NCBI GenBank assembly: GCA_025041195.1
Contig: JAKCFM010000001.1
Location: 310,001 to 374,000 of the forward strand
Direction of reading: 5' to 3'
Origin: Halobacteriales archaeon YIM A00013
GTDB taxonomy: Archaea; Halobacteriota; Halobacteria; Halobacteriales; Haloarculaceae
Length of the DNA: 64,000 nt
Shown here: positions 46,635-55,431 of the stretch, piece by piece
How positions within the stretch are numbered: position 1 is the stretch's first letter
Layout of the letters: each line of letters starts with the position of its first letter
Notes under the pieces: generated by a model
What the model was told of the DNA's origin: nothing
The model's database searches: none
The model's input: the letters and a program-made list of their open reading frames with translations, nothing else
Translations under genes and position numbers: made by a program

Positions 46635-49600
46635 GTGAAAATGGTGCCAGCATTATCGACGGAAGAAAAACAAGCAATTGCAGGTCGTGCACGAACACTG
46701 CACGAACGTATTGAGATGTCCTCCGCCAGTGGAAAACCGGTTGACAATCCAAACGCCTGGATGGATGAGTGGGAGGAACGGGTTGTAGACGGGGACAAAG
46801 CACAGTTCACTATACGACTTGATCAGCTTGGATTGTCATATGGAGATTGTCGTGAACGACTCCAAAACCATGGATGGCCAGCAGAAAAATCGCTTCCTGA
46901 GTGGGTTCATCAACTTGATGACCTTATCCAATACGTAGCCACAAAACCAACTGAAATAACCCACTCCGATGCTGAACAGCCCTTCGAACATATACTTTCA
47001 GTTATCGTTGCGTATGCGACTGAGAGGCTTGATATAGACATTCCTCGATATATCTCTGAGAGCGCCGTTGATGGGTCGAAAGATGTACTCTATTCCCGTC
47101 TCGATCTGTTCGTTACTCATCCTCTGTTTATTGAGTTCAAAACCTTTTTCGCACAGCGAGATGAATCGCTGATCTTCAGCGAAGATCCTACACCTACCGG
47201 AGATCCTCACCAGTATTACGACCAATTTGTTGGCGCTGTGCTAGCTGACGGGTTGAAATCGTTCTTCATCGAGTATGCCTTTCTCGCACGACTAATCACG
47301 ACATTTATCAACCAATGGTTCACCACTATCGAGGAGTTTTGCAACCGTCTAGAGAGTGACTACCTACAATTGGAAGCAATAACTTCGAAAGATGAGCAAC
47401 TTGGAACGCTTATCGACATTGAACCCAAAGGCGATTGGCATGAAGGCGGCAGACAGGTATTATGCCTCACGTTCGAAGATGGACGAAAGATAGCCTATAA
47501 ACCCAGAAATCTCGATCTCGAAGCAGGACTATTCGAGCTCCTCTCCTGGATCAACAAATCTGGCGAAATGATAAATTTCGAAAGTATTGCAGTTATCCCC
47601 CGAGACGAATATGGTTGGGTTGAGTGGATTGATCCTGCCCCTTGCTCTGTTGAAGAGGAGGTAAAACAATACTATCACCGCGCTGGCGCACTCACGTGCC
47701 TTTTGTATCTTCTTGGATTCTCCGATGGTCATCTAGAAAATATCATCGCAGCGAACGAGCACCCCGTCGTCATAGATGCAGAGACACTCGCCCAACCCCA
47801 GCCAGATCCGTCACATCTTCCGGTGAATCGGACACTCAGACGTGTAATGCATGAATCTGTTCTGCGTACGGGATTGGTTCCAATGCATTGGCCGGACAGC
47901 GACTCCACGGACAACAGTGGATTTGGACGGAGTACGATGCATTCGGAGGTGCAAAATCGAGAATTTCGAGATATAAATACTGATCTCATGGAGTTGAGCT
48001 ATCAAAGTGAAGCAACGCTAGAGGGAGATAATCTTCCCACACTGGATGGACAAAAGGTCAAAGGAGATGATTATGTGTCTGACATCATCCAGGGCTTCGA
48101 AGGGATGTACGATTTTCTCCAGACTCACAAGGAAACACTTCTAGCTGAGGAGACGCTCACCCACTTTCGGGATGCAGAAGTTCGGTATGTCTTTCGGCCG
48201 ACCGATAATTATGCCCGCATTCTGACTATGATGACCACACCGCAGTATCTCAGAACTGGCCTTAAATTCGGCTGTAAGGTCGAATCTCTCGCTCGACCGT
48301 TGCTCTCCGGAACTGAGTCAACTAGTGTTTGGAAGTTATATACAGCTGAGAGAGTCGCTCTTCGAAATGGAACGTTTCCCCGTCTCTCAACCACTACTGA
48401 TAGCACTGAATTGCGGGTGGGTACGACTATAATCGAGGAGTTCTTCGAGAAAACCTCACTATCTCGACTCAACTACTCAATTAATCGTCTCTCTGATACT
48501 GACCAACAGGAACAGCAGCGATACCTCCGGTGGGCACATGGTGGTTCACTTCACTCAAATCACCGCTCAACCACTATGTCCTCCACCCTTCATGATCCTC
48601 ACACAATCGTCAATGAGAACGCAGCGACCTGCGCACGCGACATTGGCGAACGAATTCTCTCGAACGCAAATTACACTCACACGGGAGAATTGACCTGGAT
48701 TCGACGAACTCTCGGCCCGAATGGTGGAGTTCATCTTCATACTATTCCTCCTGGATTGTATGCCGGATGGATGGGACTGGCTCTGTTTATGGCAGCGCTT
48801 TACCGGGTTACTGAGGAAAAGAAGTATGGAGCGGCCATTGAAGAAATTGTAGATCCGATAGCAGATCCGAAGACAGGAGGTTTTCAGCCGAGCGAACAAT
48901 CTGTCGGTGGCGGCACTGGTCTGGGTGGGATAGTGTACGGTTTCACAAAACTCGGAACCTTCCTTGCCGACGATCGATACTCCGAAATCGCCACTAGGTA
49001 TCAGTCAATGCTCACACCAGACCGCATTATTTCCGATGACGCATTCGATGTAGTGGATGGCAGTGCTGGAGCGATACTTGGGCTTCTTGCACTTTACGAG
49101 GCAACTGGACATTCACAGTCGTTAGAACGAGCAGAGATAGCTGGTGATCACCTACTGAAACACAGCACGGAGATCGACGGAATACCAGTCTGGATACCGA
49201 GTACTATTGAGCAGCCGCTTACAGGATTCGCTCATGGGACCTCTGGTATCGCATACAGCCTCACTCGACTTTCCACCGCTACACAGGCTGACCGATTCAG
49301 GGAAACGGCTCTGAACAGTCTCGCGTATGAGCGACACCAGTACGTTGCCAGGGAACAGAATTGGCGGGATCTTCGTCCGGATTCGTCTTCATACATGGAT
49401 GCTTGGTGTCATGGACGAAGCGGAATAGGTCTCGCACGACTCGGAATTGCCGAACACGGAGATTTGGAACAGGTACAAGACGAACTCAATCAGGCACTGG
49501 ACGGGGTGACAATGGCCCTCGCAGATGACGACCACCTCTGTTGTGGTACCTCCTCCCGTATTTCGTTTCTTCTCCAAGCAGCTCAGGTGTTGGACGAACC

Positions 49601-49793
49601 AAAGTATCGCGAGCAAGCCACCCAGCTGCTAGCAGCGAGTATCGAACAGTCAGCCACGCGAGGACGGTTTCGTACGAAGTGGCAAACTCAACACTGGTAT
49701 GATCCCGCGTTCTTCCAAGGGGAGGCCGGGATTGGATACATCTTGCTCCGTTGGCTCGATCCAACGCTACCATCTATTGCGCTTTTTGAATGA
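46635..49793 (+). CDS. lanM: Class II lanthipeptide synthetase LanM (CCG type)
   Basis: 1,052 residues. The N-terminal dehydratase domain shows GRKIAYKPRNLD near residue 284, FSDGHLENIIAA (Asp364) and VVIDAETLAQP (Asp381): kinase-like residues that phosphorylate and eliminate Ser/Thr of a precursor. The C-terminal cyclase resembles LanC: FAHGTSGIAYSL, then zinc ligands Cys925 in WCHGRSGIG and Cys969-Cys970 in LCCGTSS. A third cysteine in place of histidine defines the CCG group, which includes the relaxed-specificity ProcM. GTG 46635 or ATG 46641 may be the start. No transporter gene is adjacent. Lanthipeptide synthetases are known from haloarchaea. Confidence 0.93.
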   Translation: MKMVPALSTEEKQAIAGRARTLHERIEMSSASGKPVDNPNAWMDEWEERVVDGDKAQFTIRLDQLGLSYGDCRERLQNHGWPAEKSLPEWVHQLDDLIQYVATKPTEITHSDAEQPFEHILSVIVAYATERLDIDIPRYISESAVDGSKDVLYSRLDLFVTHPLFIEFKTFFAQRDESLIFSEDPTPTGDPHQYYDQFVGAVLADGLKSFFIEYAFLARLITTFINQWFTTIEEFCNRLESDYLQLEAITSKDEQLGTLIDIEPKGDWHEGGRQVLCLTFEDGRKIAYKPRNLDLEAGLFELLSWINKSGEMINFESIAVIPRDEYGWVEWIDPAPCSVEEEVKQYYHRAGALTCLLYLLGFSDGHLENIIAANEHPVVIDAETLAQPQPDPSHLPVNRTLRRVMHESVLRTGLVPMHWPDSDSTDNSGFGRSTMHSEVQNREFRDINTDLMELSYQSEATLEGDNLPTLDGQKVKGDDYVSDIIQGFEGMYDFLQTHKETLLAEETLTHFRDAEVRYVFRPTDNYARILTMMTTPQYLRTGLKFGCKVESLARPLLSGTESTSVWKLYTAERVALRNGTFPRLSTTTDSTELRVGTTIIEEFFEKTSLSRLNYSINRLSDTDQQEQQRYLRWAHGGSLHSNHRSTTMSSTLHDPHTIVNENAATCARDIGERILSNANYTHTGELTWIRRTLGPNGGVHLHTIPPGLYAGWMGLALFMAALYRVTEEKKYGAAIEEIVDPIADPKTGGFQPSEQSVGGGTGLGGIVYGFTKLGTFLADDRYSEIATRYQSMLTPDRIISDDAFDVVDGSAGAILGLLALYEATGHSQSLERAEIAGDHLLKHSTEIDGIPVWIPSTIEQPLTGFAHGTSGIAYSLTRLSTATQADRFRETALNSLAYERHQYVAREQNWRDLRPDSSSYMDAWCHGRSGIGLARLGIAEHGDLEQVQDELNQALDGVTMALADDDHLCCGTSSRISFLLQAAQVLDEPKYREQATQLLAASIEQSATRGRFRTKWQTQHWYDPAFFQGEAGIGYILLRWLDPTLPSIALFE

Positions 49794-49800
49794 GCGTAAC

Positions 49801-50327
49801 AGTCTGGACTTCGGCGTGATTCGTGAGGTTGACTAAGCTATCGAGCGTCTTGAACAGATACCGCTCGCAGATCTCGCGCAACCGACCTAGGAGTGGTACA
49901 ACGACCGACGGAGTGAATTGGCTCACCAATTCAACGCAACGATAATTCACGACGATCTCAAGCCACTGCATTTCCTTGTGGTGACTGATGAAAAACCAAC
50001 CATCAGTGCCACCGTCGATTGGGAGGATGTGATGGCCGGCCCACCCGAACTGCAGGTTACAATAGCCCTCACATTATTCGATCGACAGCTTGGGGAACTC
50101 GATAAACCGACGATCTACGATCGGTCTGTGAACGGCTATCGATCAGTTCAAGACCTCCCAGCAGGCTATGAACAGGGTGGCACGCTGTATGAGCTCAGAC
50201 TAGTCGCCTAGTCAGCACTCTTCAGCCGGATCTCGGCACCAGTGACGGTTATGAAACGGCTGTCGAACGCTATGCTCGAACAGCCTTCTATCAGGGCATT
50301 GAAGATAGAGAACTCATTTGGTATTAA
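49801..50327 (+). pseudogene. Decayed aminoglycoside-phosphotransferase-like kinase
   Basis: Translation from 49801 gives a phosphotransferase-like sequence broken by stops at 49834 and 49888 (TAA, TAG): AIERLEQIPLADLAQPT, stop, EWYNDRRSELAHQFNATIIHDDLKP. The Brenner-type motif is IIHDDLKPLHFLV and the metal motif is VDWEDVMAGPP. After another stop near 50209, the frame shifts and continues as SDGYETAVERYARTAFYQGIEDRELIWY to TAA at 50327. A TTG-initiated 97-codon frame (49918-50211) survives but lacks the N-lobe. This is a remnant, probably of a kinase gene that arrived with the block. Confidence 0.75.
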
Positions 50328-50442
50328 TATAATTAGTTTTTATCATGAGTAGATTTATATAATATTATAATATTTTTAGAGATAGCAGAAGAACAGCATG
50401 GGTTCGAATAAAAATTTGAGATGAGTCTCGTAATTGGTGATT

Positions 50443-50823
50443 TAGGGTCCTGCGACTTAGACGAATTTCTTGCAATCCAAACACCATATCCCGTTTCAAT
50501 CCCGCATTGGGTTTCTAGGGTGCTGTAACGATTGACCACCTCAATATTGATGAAGCCGACCGCGTGTTTCAATCCCGCATTGGGTTTCTAGGGTGCTGTA
50601 ACGATTGACCACCTCAATATTGATGAAGCCGACCGCGTGTTTCAATCCCGCATTGGGTTTCTAGGGTGCTGTAACAATACAGTAAACGAGTGTGAGACAG
50701 TCGCAATGATAGTTTCAATCCCGCATTGGGTTTCTAGGGTGCTGTAACCCCATCGGGACTACTGCAATCTCAAACGTTCAGACGTCGTTTCAATCCCGCA
50801 TTGGGTTTCTAGGGTGCTGTAAC
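50443..50823 (-). CRISPR. CRISPR array 2 (5 repeats, plus a truncated sixth)
   Basis: Five 37-base repeats at 50493, 50566, 50639, 50712 and 50787. They start GTTTCAATCCCGCATTGGG and end CTAGGGTGCTGTAAC, so the middle and the end differ from arrays 1 and 3. The first and second spacers (50530-50565 and 50603-50638) are identical. A broken repeat TAGGGTCCTGCGAC at 50443-50456, followed by a 36-base spacer, carries the array 1/3 ending. The leader is at the right, and transcription is leftward. Confidence 0.95.
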
Positions 50824-50935
50824 AGGGGGTGATTGTTGGAGTATAGGCCCTATAATCGTTTTTGCACCGGCGAGAATCAGGACCGTCTTCGTGGACCCCC
50901 CCCCTGTACACTGATTTTATAAAGGTCCACGAAGG
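50824..50935 (-). promoter_or_regulatory. Leader and promoter of array 2
   Basis: Near-identical to the array 1 leader: arms CTTCGTGGACC (50887-50897) and GGTCCACGAAG (50924-50934) enclose the TATA box TTTTATAAA (about 50915-50923). Small differences include TGATTGTTGG and an extra C in the poly-C run. Confidence 0.8.
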
Positions 50936-51169
50936 TCACGCCGTCGTTCCACCGAACCCACATCCAGACTCCGAATTCACGTCTGTTCTCACTGTCCGAT
51001 GTACGTCAATGTTCCGCTGGAACAGGTAAATCCAGCCGGCGTTCACCCCGGTGCAGAGTACTACAGCCACAATTCCGTGTACACAACGCACCTGCGTCGA
51101 GTCGCTCCGTTATCCCATCTGTTACCACCGTAGACGCCGTCACTGATGGTTGATACTGACAGGACATGC
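50936..51169. repeat. Flank homologous to the array 1 flank
   Basis: Continues the duplication seen at 40306-40600, with numerous substitutions. No gene is recognisable. Confidence 0.55.
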
Positions 51170-51435
51170 TCACTGAGCGTTCGAAGCTGAATCGATGCTC
51201 ACCACTGCGTCGATATCACGTTGCTCGCAGTGGTGGATGATCGACGCGTCGGGTCGTCGTATCGTCGAAACGTTTCCAGCACTGCATAGATCTCAGCTGG
51301 CTCAACGACGAGGACCTCGAACCCCTCCGGGAGCGAATCCTCATCGAACTGCTGGCGAGCAATGGTGTCTGCTGCGTGGGATGTTCGTCCGCGCCCGCGT
51401 GAGGGTATGACGATCTCGTCGAGAAACCGGTTCAA
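51170..51435 (-). pseudogene. PIN-domain-like remnant
   Basis: Minus-strand frame begins MNRFLDEIVIPSRGRG and runs to AEIYAVLETFRRYDD. After one frame change it continues as PDASIIHHCEQRDIDAVVSIDSASNAQ and stops at 51170. The pattern FRRYDD, then an acidic residue and DIDAVVSID, resembles the C-terminal half of VapC/PIN nucleases, but the N-terminal catalytic aspartate is missing. A shorter relative remains in the array 1 flank. Confidence 0.45.
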
Positions 51436-51512
51436 GTGTACTTCTTCGTTTAAGTGGTTCTGGCAATAAGGTAGAGATATAGACGGAGTTTCTGGGACTC
51501 TTACTCGACTGA

Positions 51513-51926
51513 TTACTGGCCTGTCGAGGAGTCGTCTTCGAGCACTGTTTCCGGTGCGACGCCACCGTGGTCAAGAAGTTCCCCATCGAAGGTTACCAGT
51601 GTTGCGTCTACATCGTCCGCTAAGGCAAGCAATATACAGTCCATGGCATAGAGTAAATTGTCTCGTTGTAATTCGTAGGCAGTGATGTGATCGCTTATTT
51701 CGGGGGCATAGATATCGACTCGGTTGTAGATATCCGATAACACTTCCTCAACACGCTCTTGTTCAATGTACTTTTTCTTTGTCAGCACAGATCGAAGCTC
51801 CATGAGGTTGATAATCGATGTACAGAAGTCGTGATCCTCGTTAAGCAATCGTGTTGCAATTTTCCCTCGTGACGGTTCGTCAGTTAGACTGGCAACAAAG
51901 ATATTAGTATCAACAAAAAGTTTCAT
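51513..51926 (-). CDS. PIN-domain toxin (VapC-like)
   Basis: 137 residues: MKLFVDTNIFVASL with the first catalytic aspartate, INLMELRSVL with the glutamate near residue 43, and LYAMDCILLALADDVDATLVTFDGELL with the two later acidic residues. PIN nucleases of this type cut tRNA or rRNA. The start overlaps the stop of the small upstream gene by two bases of ATGA, the usual antitoxin-toxin order. The pair lies between arrays 2 and 3. Confidence 0.85.
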   Translation of the reverse strand: MKLFVDTNIFVASLTDEPSRGKIATRLLNEDHDFCTSIINLMELRSVLTKKKYIEQERVEEVLSDIYNRVDIYAPEISDHITAYELQRDNLLYAMDCILLALADDVDATLVTFDGELLDHGGVAPETVLEDDSSTGQ

Positions 51927-52072
51927 TCTGGGTTCCGTTCGTCGCGCACTGCCTCCACTGAATCAATGTCAATATCTGCGAATTTGCCCGAAAGCACGTC
52001 TCCGAGTTGTCGCCCGTCACTCTCGTTCGTATGCTTATCGTCCCAGCTTGGCGCTCTTGCGTAACTTCCCAT
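51923..52072 (-). CDS. Small antitoxin of the VapC-like toxin
   Basis: A 49-residue frame, MGSYARAPSWDDKHTNESDG, then LGDVLSGKFADIDIDSVEAVRDERNPE. It ends in TGA overlapping the ATG of the PIN gene. It is acidic and lacks a clear DNA-binding domain, so only the toxin-binding portion is seen. Its position makes it the probable antitoxin. Confidence 0.6.
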   Translation of the reverse strand: MGSYARAPSWDDKHTNESDGRQLGDVLSGKFADIDIDSVEAVRDERNPE

Positions 52073-52314
52073 TAGTGGCAGTTGCAGAGCGACCTGTAAA
52101 TCAGTTTCTCCGCTCTAGCATTCTCTATAGCGGATCCGGTTGCCGATGAACAGATGACCTCTGATCTACCCTCGTCCAAATAGCCCTCCCTCCGCTGGTT
52201 CCGCACATTCGAGCCACCAGCTTCGACCCTGTGTGGTAACGCAGGTATCCTTCAACACCTACTTCAGCATACTGTCTGGAGTGCTATCTCGAATAGTTGC
52301 AGCCATCTCCCATT

Positions 52315-53425
52315 GTTTCAAACCCGTTCTGTCTAGGGTACTGCGACAGGGACTCCGGAGTGAAAACGCACGTAGGCCGCTCAGTTTCAATCTCGTATTG
52401 GGTTTCTAGGGTCCTGCGACCGAACGCGCAGCAGTTGGATTGGGAGGAGTGGGAGGTTTCAATCCCGTTCTGGGTTTCTAGGGTCCTGCGACAGGTTCGG
52501 CAGCAGATAGACGACGCTGTTCGCGAGTTTCAATCCCGTTCTGGGTTTCTAGGGTCCTGCGACGAAGCGCGGCCCAAACGGACAATCGCAGTCGTCCTGT
52601 TTCAATCCCGTTCTGGGTTTCTAGGGTCCTGCGACGAAGCGCGGCCCAAACGGACAATCGCAGTCGTCCTGTTTCAATCCCGTTCTGGGTTTCTAGGGTC
52701 CTGCGACATCCTCTTGCTTAGCCCAGAAAGGCAGATTCCTATCGTTTCAATCCCGTTCTGGGTTTCTAGGGTCCTGCGACAGAATAGGTGTCATCGGTTG
52801 CATCGCCATCGACATGTTTCAATCCCGTTCTGGGTTTCTAGGGTCCTGCGACCCGACGGCCCGGTTGCGATCGAGATAGTCGAATAGGTTTCAATCCCGT
52901 TCTGGGTTTCTAGGGTCCTGCGACCATTCAAACCCATTCGACGGAACGTTTCGATGTTGTTTCAATCCCGTTCTGGGTTTCTAGGGTCCTGCGACGAAAC
53001 TGAGTCCGTTGGAGTCTGAAGCCGCGTATATGTTTCAATCCCGTTCTGGGTTTCTAGGGTCCTGCGACGTCGTCGTTTGGAGGGCTCGTCAGTCATCGAT
53101 AGTTTCAATCCCGTTCTGGGTTTCTAGGGTCCTGCGACTTCGTACACTGCGCGTGTGCCATCGTCGGCAGCCGTTTCAATCCCGTTCTGGGTTTCTAGGG
53201 TCCTGCGACTTCGCAGCATCGATATCGATGAAGTCTGTGGTAAGTTTCAATCCCGTTCTGGGTTTCTAGGGTCCTGCGACTTCGCAGCATCGATATCGAT
53301 GAAGTCTGTGGTAAGTTTCAATCCCGTTCTGGGTTTCTAGGGTCCTGCGACTCGGCGTGCGCAAGAATGGGGTTCTGTACGTCAAGGAGTTTCAATCCCG
53401 TTCTGGGTTTCTAGGGTCCTGCGAC
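52315..53425 (-). CRISPR. CRISPR array 3 (16 repeats, 15 spacers)
   Basis: Repeats start GTTTCAATCCCGTTCTGGG and end CTAGGGTCCTGCGAC. The leftmost, 52315-52347, is degenerate and short; the next, 52384-52420, has CTCGTATTGGG. Two adjacent spacer pairs are identical: 52564-52598 with 52636-52670, and 53210-53243 with 53281-53314. Leader is at the right, so crRNAs are transcribed leftward from next to cas2. The array lies directly at the end of the cas operon. Confidence 0.98.
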
Positions 53426-53536
53426 AGGGGGTGATAATTGGAGTATAGCCCCTATAATCGTTTCTACATCGGCGAGAATGAGGGCCGTCTTCGTGGACCC
53501 CCCCCTGTACACAGACCTTATAAAGGTCCACGAAGG
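53426..53536 (-). promoter_or_regulatory. Leader and promoter of array 3
   Basis: Arms CTTCGTGGACC (53489-53499) and GGTCCACGAAG (53525-53535) flank CCTTATAAAGG (about 53517-53526). Homology to leaders 1 and 2 ends at about 53536, seven bases from the cas2 stop codon. So transcripts from the cas operon may read into the array. Confidence 0.8.
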
Positions 53537-53542
53537 ATGACG

Positions 53543-53815
53543 CTACAGAACGTTCGATTTTTGCTCTGGTGGTGAAACACCGAGATCCGTAATCGCATCA
53601 CAGCAGGCTCCACACAGTCGATAAACTCGAATACGATCTCCGTCGGTAGGTTCTATCAGAGACTCCAGCTCCGATTCCAACTCGACTCGCTCGGTTTTCG
53701 AGATGTCCAGCTCGAACACACTGTACTGCTGCCAGGCTCCGTATCGCTCAAGCGTCCGATACACCTGCCGCCGATTCCCGTCATCACTCACGTCATAGGT
53801 CACAGCGAGTCTCAT
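53543..53815 (-). CDS. cas2: CRISPR-associated endoribonuclease/adaptation protein Cas2
   Basis: 90 residues, ferredoxin fold: MRLAVTYDVSDDGNRRQVYRTLERYG with the metal aspartate, then QYSVFELDISKTERVELESELESL and DRIRVYRLCGAC. With Cas1 it forms the spacer integration complex. ATG overlaps the cas1 stop by three bases. Size is typical. Confidence 0.95.
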   Translation of the reverse strand: MRLAVTYDVSDDGNRRQVYRTLERYGAWQQYSVFELDISKTERVELESELESLIEPTDGDRIRVYRLCGACCDAITDLGVSPPEQKSNVL

Positions 53816-54807
53816 CGGTTCACCGCCAATGCATGGTATGCATCCAGCTCTCCGGTGATCGCTTTTCGCAGGAGTATCACCTGCTGGCGAATAGCGCTCC
53901 GGCGGCTCACTTCATAATCAAAGTGAGGATGAGTGAACGTCTCTTTCATGTAATCGTCGAATTTGTCGAGATACACCTGGAACGCATCATCGGTGAGATG
54001 GTTGTTCTTCTTGAACTGATCGTGGGTGAGCGTCCGTCGGTTCACTAACCGCATCACGAAGGCGTCACAGAACAACGGCCGAAACTCTTCCTGCAGGTCT
54101 AACGCCAACGATGGACGCCCATGGCGATCAGCGTGGAGCACACCAAGGAACGGATCGAGGTTGTAACACCGCAACGCACTCAACACCTCGTTTTTCATCA
54201 TCACGTAGGTTAACGAGAGAAGTGAGTTGATGTGATCCTCCGGTGGCCGCTTGCTCCGTGTTTCGAACGTCCATCCCTCTATGAGTGTTTCATCAAGACG
54301 GCCGAAATATCGCTCCGCAGCTTCTCCTTCGACGCCACGAAGATCATCCTTGTTCGAGACTGAGGTACCTCGATCGCCGATCGCTGCAAGATCATCAGTG
54401 CCGGTGACTCCCTTTCGGGAGAGCAGTGTTCGTGCGTTTCGGATCTTCGCGTCGATCATTGCCGATGCGATCGTGAGCTCATCTTTCTCCGATAGTGCAT
54501 ACTGTGCCCGCCGAACTTCTGCTATCGTGTTCCGTTCGGGAACGAAACTTCCGCGGTAGTTTCCGATCTCGGTGAAGTAGTTGAGCACGATTCCGTGTTC
54601 ATTGGCTTTCGCGACAAACGGCGTCGTGAAGTTCACACCACCGAAGACGTTGATCGTATCCACCTTTTCGATCGGGAACGTTCCCAGTGCTCCCTGCTCT
54701 CCATCAACGTCATAGACAACGATCTTCCCACCGTCGGTCTGAATTTGTGCACCCTGGGTCGTGACGAACAACACCGAATCGGTGAACAATCCATCGCTGG
54801 CTTTCAT
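53812..54807 (-). CDS. cas1: CRISPR-associated integrase Cas1
   Basis: 331 residues. Beta-rich N domain (FVTTQGAQIQTDGGKIVVYD) and a helical C domain with the metal ligands: the glutamate in LSLTYVMMKNEVLSAL near residue 208, the histidine in FLGVLHADRHGRPSLALDLQEEFRP near residue 235 and the acidic residue in DLQEEFRP. ATG 54807 (MKASDGLF) overlaps the cas4 stop by ATGA. Integrates new spacers next to the leaders described above. Confidence 0.95.
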   Translation of the reverse strand: MKASDGLFTDSVLFVTTQGAQIQTDGGKIVVYDVDGEQGALGTFPIEKVDTINVFGGVNFTTPFVAKANEHGIVLNYFTEIGNYRGSFVPERNTIAEVRRAQYALSEKDELTIASAMIDAKIRNARTLLSRKGVTGTDDLAAIGDRGTSVSNKDDLRGVEGEAAERYFGRLDETLIEGWTFETRSKRPPEDHINSLLSLTYVMMKNEVLSALRCYNLDPFLGVLHADRHGRPSLALDLQEEFRPLFCDAFVMRLVNRRTLTHDQFKKNNHLTDDAFQVYLDKFDDYMKETFTHPHFDYEVSRRSAIRQQVILLRKAITGELDAYHALAVNR

Positions 54808-55430
54808 GGGGGCTCCTCCGGTGAGACACCTTCCCAATCGGTTCCTACTGCCTCATTAGGGGCGAGAACTGCTGTTTCACCAGGCATACAGTACGTCCGT
54901 GCGGAACAGGCATCGCATTTCGATCGATTATCAATTAATGATGGAACGTTATTGATAGACATAGTCTGTATTTGATCGATTATGTTCCGAACAGCATCAC
55001 GGTGTTTGGGTGTAATTCGGACTGCGTGCCTGGTGTCTGTTGAGTAGAGATAGATATAGCCAACGGAAACCGGTTCTTCGAGGACGGCTTCGAGTAACAT
55101 ACAGTATCCAGCGAGCTGAAGTTCGTCACTCGCGTAATACGATCCACTCTCAGCCCGCTTGCGCTCGACTGGCGTGAGTGTCCCACTGTCCGTCTCGATG
55201 AGATCGATCTTTCCATGGAGTCCGAGCTCGTCAGACCGGAAATACCGTTCTTTGATCCATCCCCCACGTCGGGAAGAGGTATCATGTTTTAACCGTCCGT
55301 CGACAAGTTCGTACGGCTCGCCGATTTCATCGTAGTAGCGCTGGTAGTAGTACCGTCGTGGACAGTAGACATATTCGTTCAACGCACTCACGTATACTAG
55401 CTCGTCTTTGAAACTCGATCTGGTAGGCAT
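54804..55430 (-). CDS. cas4: CRISPR-associated exonuclease Cas4
   Basis: 208 residues with RecB-like nuclease motifs (HGKIDLIE with the Asp, PVERKRAESG with the Glu/Lys) and an iron-sulfur cluster set: EYVYCPRRYYY at the N terminus and CDACSARTYC near residue 175. It trims prespacers and helps choose the PAM. Start ATG 55430 (MPTRSSFKDEL) lies one base past the cas3' stop; an open frame upstream overlaps cas3'. Confidence 0.93.
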   Translation of the reverse strand: MPTRSSFKDELVYVSALNEYVYCPRRYYYQRYYDEIGEPYELVDGRLKHDTSSRRGGWIKERYFRSDELGLHGKIDLIETDSGTLTPVERKRAESGSYYASDELQLAGYCMLLEAVLEEPVSVGYIYLYSTDTRHAVRITPKHRDAVRNIIDQIQTMSINNVPSLIDNRSKCDACSARTYCMPGETAVLAPNEAVGTDWEGVSPEEPP

Positions 55431-55431
55431 C

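Noticed and set aside
49774-49971. 65-codon minus-strand frame
   Set aside because: Shadow of the kinase pseudogene, whose motifs are on the plus strand.
52130-52314. Transposase-like fragment left of array 3
   Set aside because: One frame gives a few aromatic residues in a row, but there are no terminal repeats or catalytic motifs.
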